DNA of 51,954 bases from Rhodocyclaceae bacterium. Its GTDB lineage: Bacteria; Pseudomonadota; Gammaproteobacteria; Burkholderiales; Rhodocyclaceae. Shown here one piece after another: positions 41,466 through 49,612 of the stretch. How positions within the stretch are numbered: position 1 is the stretch's first letter; every line of letters starts with the position of its first letter. The stretch lies in NCBI GenBank assembly GCA_020445945.1, contig JAGRFQ010000013.1, positions 1-51,954 of the forward strand, given 5' to 3'. The notes beneath the pieces are model-generated. The model ran no database searches and was not told the DNA's origin. It worked only from the letters and a program-made list of their open reading frames with translations. The position numbers and the translations under genes were made by a program.

Positions 41466-44400
41466 TCAGGGCGCGTCGCGCAGACTGCCCACGGGGCGCG
41501 CATCGCCGCTCGACAGCACGACCCGGTTGCGCCCCGCGGCCTTGGCGGCGTACAAGGCCTCGTCGGCGCACTTGAGGAGCTGTTTGGCGTCGAGCCGCCC
41601 CCCGGCGTCGACCGCGATCCCGACCGAGAAGGTGCATTGGCTGAAGCTGTCTTCACCCGCCTCGAACACCCGCTGCGCGAACAGATGCTGCAGGCTCACG
41701 AAGCGCGTATAGGTCGCGTCCGGGTCCGGGTCGGGCAGAATCACCACAAACTCCTCGCCGCCGAAGCGGCACACCGTGTCGGTGGTGCGAAACCAGCCGC
41801 TCAGCGCCTCGGCCATACTCTGGAGCACCACGTCGCCGACGTCGTGACCGTGCTGGTCGTTGATCCGTTTGAAGTAATCGAGATCGACGATCGCGCAGCC
41901 CAGCGATCCCTGACTGCGGCCCGCGCGGCGCACCTCGCGCTGCAGCGTCTCTTCCATGTAGCGGCGGTTGTAGAGCCGGGTCAACGGGTCGCGGATGACC
42001 TGATCGCGCAGCATCTCGCGCAGCGCCAGGTTCGACAGCGACAGGTTGATGCTCTCGCTGAGCGTCTCGAGCAGACGTCGCTGCTCGATCCACGCCGCGT
42101 CGTCGACATCCGGCAGATTCAGGGAAATCAGCCCGTGGGCATTGCCCTGCACCACCAGCGGCACGCAGATGCACGCCCCCACCGACGCGCCGACATGCTT
42201 GCAGCGCAGGTCGACATCGTGATGGCGGAACTCGTGCGGCCGCCCCTGCCGGATCGCCCAGCATTCCTTCTCGCGCACCTGCGGCGCCAACCCGGACACA
42301 TCGCCCCAGATCGCCAGCTGCCGCAGCTCGCCGCGGGCCTTCTCCTCGCTGGTCACGGCCAGCATACCGCCCAGACCGGGGAACAGTTTTTCCATCGCCG
42401 AGCGCACCACCTCGGCCGCCTCCTCGCGGTCGTTGCAGGCCATCAGCTGCTCGTTGATGCGCGCCAGCGCGGTCAGCGCGCGGTCGCGCCGCTCCAGCGT
42501 GGTCACCAGCTGGCGCAAGCGCGCGTTGATTTCCTCCACCTGCGCCGCCGAGGCCACCCGGTCGGAGACATCGCGCACCACGCCGACAAACATCCGCCGG
42601 TCATCGAGCACCAGCTCCGACACCGCCAGATCGAGCGGGAAAACCTGGCCGTAGCGGTGCTTGCCCTCCACGGTTCTGCCGGCACCGATCACACGCTTCT
42701 CGCCGGTGTTGTGGAAGTGGGCCAGATAGCCGTCGTGCGCGCTGTGATACGGCTCCGGCATCAGGATGTTCACATTGCGCCCGATCACCTCGTCCGCGCG
42801 CCAGCCAAAAATACGCTCGGCGGCCGGGTTGAAGGCGTCGATGATGCCCGCGCGGTCGATGATCACGATGCCGTCGAGCACCGTGTCAAACACCCCGCGC
42901 ATGCGGGCCTCGCTGGTGCGCACGACCTCCTCGACGCGGCGCCGCTCCTCGACCTCGGCCTTGAGCAAGGCCGTCCCCGCCGCCACCTCGCGGGCGACCT
43001 CCTCGCGCTGACCGGTCATCATCAGCAAGAAACCCTGCAACAGGGCCAGCAAGGCCACCCCGCCGCCCATGGTCACCCACAGCGCCGGAAAGCGCGGGGT
43101 GTCGAGAAATGCCGCCGTCGCGGCAACCACCATGCGCCAACGCCGCTGACCGAATTCGAACACGAACGCGTTTTGGTAGCCGGCCATCGCCGGCGCCGCG
43201 GCGCTGGCATAGAGCCGTTGCGGCTCCGCAGCGTCGGTGATGTCTTCGAGGGTCAGATGCATCCCGCGGGCGAGCACGTCGGGCGCCAGCGCGCCAATCA
43301 GGCGCGGCACCGACACCACCCCCAGCGCCAGTCCGCTCACCGCCGGCCCGACGCCGCGCCGGGTGTCGCCGCGATACACCGGGGCAACCACCAGCACCGC
43401 CGACTGCGCAACCGTCATCTGCACCAGCTGCACCGGCGCCGTTACCGCCGGCGTGCCGCTGCGCTCGGCATGGCGCACCGCCGCCCGCCGGACCGCTTCG
43501 GAGGCAACGTCAAAGCCCACCGCCGCTTGATTGCCGACATAGGGCTCAACGAAATACACCGGATAGTAGGCCTCGCGGCTGGCCGCGCTGACCAGCGCGC
43601 CATCGCGACCGCGCTCGCTGATGATGAAGTCGCCGGCGCCCTCGTCGCGTGCACGCTGTTCGAAGCGCGTGCGCTCGGCATGCCCCACCTTGGGGACCCA
43701 TTCGAGCGCCTGAAGACCGGGGTTGGCCTCAAGCAGGTGGCGTACGAAGTGACCGAATCGGGCACGGTCCAGCCACGGGTTGGCTTCCAGAAAACGGCGC
43801 GTGGAGAGCACTGCGTCCAGATGACTCTGCAGCAGATGCTCGGCGGTGTGTTCGATGGCTTCGCTGGCCTCGGCAAAGTGCTGCGTACGCTGCCCTTTTT
43901 CGGTGTAGATGGCGAACTGCAGCAAGCCCAGGCCGACCACCAGCATCACCGCCGTCGGCAGTGCGACCGTGCCCAGACGGGCGCGCCACAGGGCCTGGCG
44001 GCGCAGCCACAGCGCCTGCGCAATCGGCAGCACACCGACCGTTCCCAGCATCTGTGCCACCCACGCGGCGGCCAGAACCGCCATCGGCGATACCGCCGCG
44101 TCGCCGGCCAGCGCCACCCGCAGCACCATGCGCAGCAATGCCCACGGCAAGGTCCCCAGCGTTACCGCGCACACAAACATGCGCACCCCGTCGATGCCAC
44201 GCGTCAGCACCCGCCATTGGGGCACACAGCGCTGCACCAGCGTTGCACCGACGGCCGCCTGCAGCACCGCCCCCAACGCCATCACCGCCGAGGCCACCAG
44301 TGCCATGCTGTGCGACAGCGACGCCCACCCCGGATCGCAGGCCACGCCAACGAAGAGCGCGCCCACGAACAGCGGTACAACGGCATACATCCCGAGCCAC

Positions 44401-44543
44401 ATCCAGCCGACGATGCCAATCGCCGCGCCCGGCAGGATCGCCAGCTCGCCCGCCACCGGCCCCGGGAAAAAGCACGCGACAACCCCGGCCGCTGCATAGA
44501 GCAGTGCCAGCACCGACATCTTCAAGCTGTGTGAACGTGCCAC
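41466..44543 (-). CDS. Membrane sensor diguanylate cyclase (MASE1-like, CHASE, PAS, GAF, GGDEF)
   Basis: A 1025-residue signalling protein. An N-terminal membrane region of about eight helices (to about 215) resembles MASE1. A periplasmic CHASE-type domain (about 225-430) and a helix (483-511) follow, then PAS (about 545-660, with GIVIIDRAGIIDAFNPAAERIFGW), GAF (about 690-835) and GGDEF (846-1010). The active-site motif is GGEEF, preceded five residues earlier by the inhibitory I-site RTTD, so it should be an active, product-inhibited c-di-GMP synthase. The GTG start at 44543 has GGGGAAA upstream; ATG 44519 is an alternative. The ligand sensed is unknown. It stands alone between gcvP and a LysR gene. 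Confidence 0.88.
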   Translation of the reverse strand: MARSHSLKMSVLALLYAAAGVVACFFPGPVAGELAILPGAAIGIVGWMWLGMYAVVPLFVGALFVGVACDPGWASLSHSMALVASAVMALGAVLQAAVGATLVQRCVPQWRVLTRGIDGVRMFVCAVTLGTLPWALLRMVLRVALAGDAAVSPMAVLAAAWVAQMLGTVGVLPIAQALWLRRQALWRARLGTVALPTAVMLVVGLGLLQFAIYTEKGQRTQHFAEASEAIEHTAEHLLQSHLDAVLSTRRFLEANPWLDRARFGHFVRHLLEANPGLQALEWVPKVGHAERTRFEQRARDEGAGDFIISERGRDGALVSAASREAYYPVYFVEPYVGNQAAVGFDVASEAVRRAAVRHAERSGTPAVTAPVQLVQMTVAQSAVLVVAPVYRGDTRRGVGPAVSGLALGVVSVPRLIGALAPDVLARGMHLTLEDITDAAEPQRLYASAAAPAMAGYQNAFVFEFGQRRWRMVVAATAAFLDTPRFPALWVTMGGGVALLALLQGFLLMMTGQREEVAREVAAGTALLKAEVEERRRVEEVVRTSEARMRGVFDTVLDGIVIIDRAGIIDAFNPAAERIFGWRADEVIGRNVNILMPEPYHSAHDGYLAHFHNTGEKRVIGAGRTVEGKHRYGQVFPLDLAVSELVLDDRRMFVGVVRDVSDRVASAAQVEEINARLRQLVTTLERRDRALTALARINEQLMACNDREEAAEVVRSAMEKLFPGLGGMLAVTSEEKARGELRQLAIWGDVSGLAPQVREKECWAIRQGRPHEFRHHDVDLRCKHVGASVGACICVPLVVQGNAHGLISLNLPDVDDAAWIEQRRLLETLSESINLSLSNLALREMLRDQVIRDPLTRLYNRRYMEETLQREVRRAGRSQGSLGCAIVDLDYFKRINDQHGHDVGDVVLQSMAEALSGWFRTTDTVCRFGGEEFVVILPDPDPDATYTRFVSLQHLFAQRVFEAGEDSFSQCTFSVGIAVDAGGRLDAKQLLKCADEALYAAKAAGRNRVVLSSGDARPVGSLRDAP

Positions 44544-44603
44544 CCGTTTCCCCGTACGCGCATGGCGTATATAACTATCGGCGTAGGGGCTGGATTCTTG
44601 AAC

Positions 44604-45530
44604 TCAGGGCACGAAGGGCAGCACGATTTCGTCGCTGCGGGAGAGACCCTCGGTAATTGTCCGGCACATGTCCAGGAACGCGCTCATGCCGGGGGTCTTG
44701 AACTTCTGCCGGTGCCACACGAACTGGAAGTGGCGCGACAGGTCGACCCCGACCACCTCCACCGGCACCAGCGAGCCGCGACGAAACGCATCGCGCAGCG
44801 CGAGTCGCGAGATGCAGCCGATGCCGAGGCCGAATTCCACTGCCCGCTTGATCGCCTCGGTGTGCTCCAGCTCCAGGCGGACCTTGACCCGCCCCGGCAG
44901 TTTGCGCATCGCCTGATCGAAGCTTGCCCGCGTGCCGCTGCCCCGCTCGCGCAGGATCCACGCCTCGTCCGCCAGCGCGTCGAGCGCCACCGGCCCGCAC
45001 TGCGCCAGCCGGTGGCCGGGCGCGCAGAATACCACCAGCTCGTCGGCGATCCACGGCTCGACTTCCAGATCGGGGTGATCGCACACCCCCTCGATCAAGC
45101 CCAGGTCGAGCTCGAACGCCGCCAGCCGGGCCACGATGTCGACCGTGTTATGCACGTGCAGATCGATCTGGCTGTGCGCGTGGCGCTGCAGGAATTCGGC
45201 CACGATCAGCGTCGCCAGATAGTTGCCGATGGTCAGCGTGGCGCCGATGCGCAGGTGGCCGAAGCCGTGGCCGCCGGCCAGAAACGACTCCATCGCCCGC
45301 GCGCGATCGAGCAGCTCCGCCGCCATCGGCAGCAATTGCTCGCCCAGCGCATTGAGCCGCACGCTGCGCCCGACGCGGTCGAACAGGCGCAGGTCGAACT
45401 GGCGCTCCAGCTCTCCCACCGCCGAGCTGGCCGCCGACTGCGACATCGCCAGCACCTGCGCCGCCTGCGACACGCTGCCCTGACGCGCCACTTCGAGAAA
45501 CACTTCCATCTGCCGGAGACTGATTTTCAT
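44604..45530 (-). CDS. LysR-family regulator, FinR-like, divergent from fpr
   Basis: A 308-residue LysR regulator with HTH at residues 4-62 (LRQMEVFLEVARQGSVSQAAQ) and an effector domain. It is divergent from the ferredoxin-NADP reductase gene with 97 nt between the starts. In Pseudomonas the LysR protein FinR is encoded next to fpr and activates it under superoxide or sulfur-related stress; the same arrangement suggests the same role here. The shared intergenic region holds two T-N-A type palindromes. Confidence 0.85.
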   Translation of the reverse strand: MKISLRQMEVFLEVARQGSVSQAAQVLAMSQSAASSAVGELERQFDLRLFDRVGRSVRLNALGEQLLPMAAELLDRARAMESFLAGGHGFGHLRIGATLTIGNYLATLIVAEFLQRHAHSQIDLHVHNTVDIVARLAAFELDLGLIEGVCDHPDLEVEPWIADELVVFCAPGHRLAQCGPVALDALADEAWILRERGSGTRASFDQAMRKLPGRVKVRLELEHTEAIKRAVEFGLGIGCISRLALRDAFRRGSLVPVEVVGVDLSRHFQFVWHRQKFKTPGMSAFLDMCRTITEGLSRSDEIVLPFVP

Positions 45531-45531
45531 A

Positions 45532-45577
45532 TCGATAAAATCGAACGTAATTATCTAAATTATTCGCTTTATCGAAT
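45532..45577. promoter_or_regulatory. LysR-type operator region between regulator and fpr
   Basis: Two palindromes lie in the 97-nt intergenic space: TCGATAAAATCGA (45532-45544) next to the lysR start, and ATTCGCTTTATCGAAT (45562-45577) ahead of fpr. Their shared TCGAT/ATCGA cores and the spacing resemble paired recognition and activation sites of LysR regulators. Confidence 0.55.
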
Positions 45578-45627
45578 ATAGAACAGTCCCTAGACTGGCG
45601 CAAAGCCCATCCTCTCCGGAGCCCGTC

Positions 45628-46404
45628 ATGAGCCAGCTTGCCACCGAACGCGTTCTCTCCGTCCATCACTGGAACGACACCCTGTTCAGTTTCCGCACCA
45701 CCCGCGACCGCGGTCTGCGCTTCGAGAACGGCCAGTTCGTGATGATCGGCCTCGAAACCGACGGCCGCCCGCTCACCCGCGCCTACAGCATCGCCAGCCC
45801 GAACTACGAAGAACATCTCGAATTCTTCAGCATCAAGGTGCCCGACGGCGCGCTCACCTCGCGCCTGCAACACCTCCGGCCCGGCGACCCCATCGTCGTC
45901 AGCCGCAAGCCCACCGGCACGCTGGTGCTGCACGACCTGCGCCCGGGGCGCAACCTCTACCTGCTGTCGACCGGCACCGGCCTCGCCCCCTTCCTGAGCG
46001 TGATCCAGGACCCCGAAACCTACGCACGCTTCGAAAAGGTGGTGCTGATCCACGGCGTCCGCTGGAACGCCGAACTGGCCTACAGCGACTTCATCGAAAC
46101 CGAACTGCCGAAGAACGAATTCTTTGGCGAGGCGGTGCGCGAGCAGCTCATCTACTACCCCACCGTCACCCGCGAGCCGTCGCGCCACAACGGCCGCATC
46201 ACGCAAGTGATCCCCACCGGAAAACTGATGCGCGACACCGGCCTGCCCCCGCTCGACCACAACGTCGACCGCGCCATGATCTGCGGCAGCCCGGCCATGC
46301 TGGCCGACTGCTGCGAGATGCTCGACGGCGTCGGCTTCGAGATCTCGCCGCGCATCGGGGTGCAGGGCGATTACGTGATCGAGCGCGCGTTTGTGGAGAA
46401 GTGA
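45628..46404 (+). CDS. fpr: Ferredoxin--NADP+ reductase
   Basis: A 258-residue FAD enzyme of the bacterial Fpr type. FAD-binding RPLTRAYSIASPNYEEH, the LSTGTGLAPFLSVIQD nucleotide motif, MICGSPAMLADCCEML and the short C-terminus VIERAFVEK match subclass I/II bacterial FPRs. It exchanges electrons between NADPH and ferredoxin or flavodoxin, supporting iron-sulfur repair and redox stress defence. The start ATG 45628 is 11 nt after CCGGAG. The gene downstream is unrelated and separated by about 200 nt. Confidence 0.94.
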   Translation: MSQLATERVLSVHHWNDTLFSFRTTRDRGLRFENGQFVMIGLETDGRPLTRAYSIASPNYEEHLEFFSIKVPDGALTSRLQHLRPGDPIVVSRKPTGTLVLHDLRPGRNLYLLSTGTGLAPFLSVIQDPETYARFEKVVLIHGVRWNAELAYSDFIETELPKNEFFGEAVREQLIYYPTVTREPSRHNGRITQVIPTGKLMRDTGLPPLDHNVDRAMICGSPAMLADCCEMLDGVGFEISPRIGVQGDYVIERAFVEK

Positions 46405-46450
46405 GCCGGCAACCAGCCTCACCTCCGTGATTTTCGCGCTCGCCGCTGGC

Positions 46451-46478
46451 GGGGGTGTCGGAAAAATTGACAGCCCCC
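46451..46478. promoter_or_regulatory. Palindrome TGTC-N9-GACA upstream of a PEP-CTERM-like gene
   Basis: GGGGGTGTC and GACAGCCCCC form an inverted repeat around GGAAAAATT, centred about 145 nt before the ATG at 46610. No T-run follows, so it is not a terminator of fpr. A TGTC...GACA palindrome is reminiscent of the conserved element upstream of RpoN/PrsR-controlled PEP-CTERM genes in floc-forming betaproteobacteria, but no clear -24/-12 site was found here. Confidence 0.4.
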
Positions 46479-46609
46479 ACAACGGCATCGCTCGGCGTGC
46501 GTCGAATGGTTTCTAATCGCCTGTTTTTGTAACGAAATCTTATTCACAAAAACCGGGCGCCCGTTTTGCTTCACCGCCTTCATAAAAACAGATGATGGAA
46601 GGTGAAGAG

Positions 46610-47100
46610 ATGACAAAGCCCCGTATTTTCTGTGCCAGCGCGCTGGCGCCGGCCATTGCTTACACGACGCCGGCGGGAGCCTCCGTAGTGGGCGCCGGCG
46701 ACCTGCAACTGAACGTCAGCGGCGAAGGCGTGGGCTATGCCCGTTACACCTATTCCAACCGCGACTACGGTGCCCTCCACAACTGGGATGGCGTCCTCCA
46801 CGAGCAGTACACCTATCTGGATGCCAGCACCCTGACCGATGCCTCCAGTCAGGGGCCCTCCGACCTGTCGGGCTACTTCGTGGTGCATTCCGACTACGGC
46901 ACCGGCACCTCGTACTTCGACCCCAACCTCGACCCCAACAGCCTGTACCTGACCAGAAAGACGGGTCAATTCGCTACGACTTGACCACCGGCGGTGTCGA
47001 TCGCGCCGGCGCCGTCATGGCAGCCTCCGTGCCGGCACCGGCCGCCCTGACGCTGCTCGGGCTCGGCCTGTGCGCGCTCAGGGTATCGCGGCGGCGCTAA
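46610..47100 (+). pseudogene. PEP-CTERM-like exported protein, frameshifted
   Basis: ATG 46610 (with AAGGTGAAG upstream) opens a frame with a signal-peptide-like start (MTKPRIFCASALAPAIAY) and a Tyr/Asp/Gly-rich body, stopping at 46982-46984. The neighbouring frame continues the protein: DGSIRYDLTTGGVDRAG, then VPAPAALTLLGLGLCALRVSRRR and stop at 47100, a clear PEP-CTERM-type sorting tail (short motif, hydrophobic helix, RRR). Joining the frames near 46950-46958 (ACCAGAAAGACGGG) by one missing base gives a continuous protein of about 163 residues. It is either a genuine disrupted gene or a base-calling error. The motif is VPAP, not VPEP. Confidence 0.65.
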
Positions 47101-47156
47101 GGCAACCGCCCGTTGCGAAACCCGCACCGGGGTGACCCGGCCGGGCTTCGTCGCGT

Positions 47157-48536
47157 TCAATCCAGCGCGGCCACTCGCGCAATCGCGGCCTCGACCCGCT
47201 CCACCGCAATCACTTCAATCCCCTTCACCCCGCCTTTGGGGGCATTGGCCTTGGGCACGATGGCGTGGGTGAAGCCGAGTTTGGCGGCTTCGCGCAGGCG
47301 CTCCTGGCCGCGCGGGGCGGGGCGGATTTCGCCGGCGAGGCCGACTTCGCCGAACACCGCGAGCTGGCGCTGCAGCGGGCGATTCTTGAGCGAGGAGACG
47401 ATCGCCAGCAGCACCGCGAGGTCGGCCGCCGGTTCGCTGATCTTGACCCCGCCCACGGCGTTGACGAACACGTCCTGATCGGCGCACTGGATGCCGGCGT
47501 GGCGGTGGGCGACGGCGAGCAGCATGGCGAGGCGGTTCGGGTCGAGCCCGACGCTGAGGCGGCGCGGGCTGGGGGCGTGGCTGCCATCGACCAGCGCCTG
47601 CACCTCGACCAGCAGCGGCCGGGTGCCTTCCTGGGTGACCAGCACGCAGGCGCCCGCAACCTGCTGGCTGTGTTGCTGGAGAAAGATCGCCGAGGGGTTG
47701 GAGACCGGGCGCAGGCCGCGGTCGGTCATGGCGAAGACGCCCAGTTCGTTGACCGCGCCGAAGCGGTTCTTGAAGGCGCGGATCAGGCGGAAGCTCGAAT
47801 GCGTGTCGCCTTCGAAATAGAGCACCGTGTCGACCATGTGTTCGAGCACGCGCGGGCCGGCCAGCGCGCCGTCCTTGGTGACGTGGCCGACGAGGATCAG
47901 CGCGGTGCCGCTTTGTTTGGCGAAGCGGGTGAGCTGGGCGGCGCATTCACGCACCTGGGTGACCGAACCGGGCGCGGGGTTGAAGGCCTCCGAGTACAGC
48001 GTCTGGATGGAGTCGATGACGGCGATCTGCGGGCGCGCCGCGCCGAGGGCGTCGAGGATCGCTTCGAGGCCGATCTCGGGCAGCAGTTGCAGGCCGTCGG
48101 TGGCAAGCTGCAGGCGCTGGGCGCGCAGCGCGACCTGCTCGGCCGACTCCTCGCCACTCACGTACACCACCGCGTGCCGGCCAGCGAGCACCGACAAGGC
48201 CTGAAGCAACAGCGTGGATTTGCCGATGCCGGGGTCGCCGCCGATGAGCACCACGCCGCCGGCGACCAGCCCGCCACCGAGCACGCGGTCGAATTCGTCG
48301 ATGCCGGTGGGGATGCGCGGGGTTTCGGCCGGCGCGATGTCGGCCAGCGCGCGCAGGCCGCCGCTCGCCCCGGCCAGCGCGGCGAAGCGTCTGGGGCTGG
48401 TAGCGGCCACGGCAGGGGCGGTCTCGACAATGGTGTTCCACTGGCCGCAGTGCGGGCACTGGCCTTGCCAGCGCGGGGTGTTGCCGCCGCATTCGGTGCA
48501 GGTGTAGGTGTTGCGTTGCTTTGCTTTTGTTGCCAT
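47157..48536 (-). CDS. radA: DNA repair protein RadA
   Basis: A 459-residue DNA-branch-migration ATPase. It has the N-terminal zinc finger (CTECGGNTPRWQGQCPHCG), Walker A GGDPGIGKST, the RadA-specific KNRFG motif, and a C-terminal Lon-like domain (EPAADLAVLLAIVSS, FGEVGLAGEIRPAPRG). RadA processes recombination intermediates with RecA. The start is 3 nt after the stop of the LysR gene, implying co-transcription. Confidence 0.96.
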   Translation of the reverse strand: MATKAKQRNTYTCTECGGNTPRWQGQCPHCGQWNTIVETAPAVAATSPRRFAALAGASGGLRALADIAPAETPRIPTGIDEFDRVLGGGLVAGGVVLIGGDPGIGKSTLLLQALSVLAGRHAVVYVSGEESAEQVALRAQRLQLATDGLQLLPEIGLEAILDALGAARPQIAVIDSIQTLYSEAFNPAPGSVTQVRECAAQLTRFAKQSGTALILVGHVTKDGALAGPRVLEHMVDTVLYFEGDTHSSFRLIRAFKNRFGAVNELGVFAMTDRGLRPVSNPSAIFLQQHSQQVAGACVLVTQEGTRPLLVEVQALVDGSHAPSPRRLSVGLDPNRLAMLLAVAHRHAGIQCADQDVFVNAVGGVKISEPAADLAVLLAIVSSLKNRPLQRQLAVFGEVGLAGEIRPAPRGQERLREAAKLGFTHAIVPKANAPKGGVKGIEVIAVERVEAAIARVAALD

Positions 48537-48539
48537 GAG

Positions 48540-49445
48540 TCAGCGCTGGGCGCGGGTTTTGAGTTGTTCGGCGGCGAAGTCGGCGAAGGTGGTGATCAGG
48601 CGCGAGCGGAATTTGTCTTTGGGCAGAATGACTTCGAGCGGGGTGAACAGGCGCGGGCGCATCGGCACCGCGGCCAACCGGCCGTCGGCAATGTCGCGCT
48701 GGATGGCCATGTACGAGGCCATCGCATAGCCGAAGCCTTCGCTGGCGAGCTGCTTGACCGCGGCCAGGCTGCCCAGCTCGGCGGCGATGGTGACGTCTTC
48801 GAGCGCAATGCCGGCATTGGCGAAGTACAGATCCGCCAGGTCGCGGATGGCGTTGCCGGGCTCGCGGGTGATGAAGGGATGGGGCAGCAGGTCGGCCGCC
48901 GAGAGGGTTTCGGCGCGCGCCAGCCGGTGACCGGGGTGGCAGATCACCATCAGCTCGTCCTGCGACGCGCCGCGCCGTTCCAGCGCCGGGTCGTCGGTGA
49001 TGATCTCGATCAGGCCGAGATCAAGGTCGCGGTTGGCCACGCGGTCGGCGATCAGCTGCGAATTGCCCACCGTGACCCGCGGCACCACCCGCGGGTAGGC
49101 GCGCTTGAAGCCTTCCAGGATGTGCGGCAGCCAGTAGGCGGCGATGGTGGTGCTGGTGCCGACGTTGAGCGTACCGCCGAGTTCGTCGGTCAGCTCGCCG
49201 ACGCGCGCCTCCATCTCGGCGTTGAGTTCGAGGATGCGCTCGGCGTAGTTGGCCACGATCTGCCCCGCCGCGGTGGGGGTGGCGTGCCCGTGACCGCGCT
49301 CAAGCAGGCGGGTATTGAAGTGCTCTTCGAGTTGCTTGATCTGGAAGGTGACCGCCGGCTGGGTCATGAACAGCCGCTCGGCAGCGCGCGTGAACGAGCC
49401 ATGTTTAACGACGGCGGCAAAAACCTGGAGACGACGATCAGCCAT
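48540..49445 (-). CDS. LysR-family transcriptional regulator
   Basis: A 301-residue LysR regulator. The HTH lies at residues 2-60 (RRLQVFAAVVKHGSFTRAAERL, then MTQPAVTFQIKQLEEHF), and a substrate-binding domain follows (GTLNVGTSTTIAAYWLPHIL). The effector domain is similar in style to CysB/CbbR-like regulators but no ligand is assigned. ATG 49445 gives the standard start; TTG 49454 would add three residues. It is divergent from the lplT-like gene and directly upstream of radA. Confidence 0.9.
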   Translation of the reverse strand: MADRRLQVFAAVVKHGSFTRAAERLFMTQPAVTFQIKQLEEHFNTRLLERGHGHATPTAAGQIVANYAERILELNAEMEARVGELTDELGGTLNVGTSTTIAAYWLPHILEGFKRAYPRVVPRVTVGNSQLIADRVANRDLDLGLIEIITDDPALERRGASQDELMVICHPGHRLARAETLSAADLLPHPFITREPGNAIRDLADLYFANAGIALEDVTIAAELGSLAAVKQLASEGFGYAMASYMAIQRDIADGRLAAVPMRPRLFTPLEVILPKDKFRSRLITTFADFAAEQLKTRAQR

Positions 49446-49562
49446 GGGGAACAATCAGTTTGATTTATTCACACCGATTGGACCACAAATTGCCGGCTGC
49501 GCGTGCAGCATGGCCGTCAATCGACCAACAATTGATCGCCCACGGGGGCCGGCACCGGGGCT

Positions 49563-49574
49563 TCGTGGTATAAA
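49563..49574 (+). promoter_or_regulatory. Candidate lplT promoter (extended -10)
   Basis: TGGTATAAA (-10 TATAAA at 49569-49574 with an upstream TG) lies 39 nt before the lplT ATG. No good -35 box is seen 17 nt upstream, as is common for extended -10 promoters. Confidence 0.4.
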
Positions 49575-49612
49575 CCGCCTTCCGCTTACCTCCTGCTTCG
49601 GCCCACTCCACG

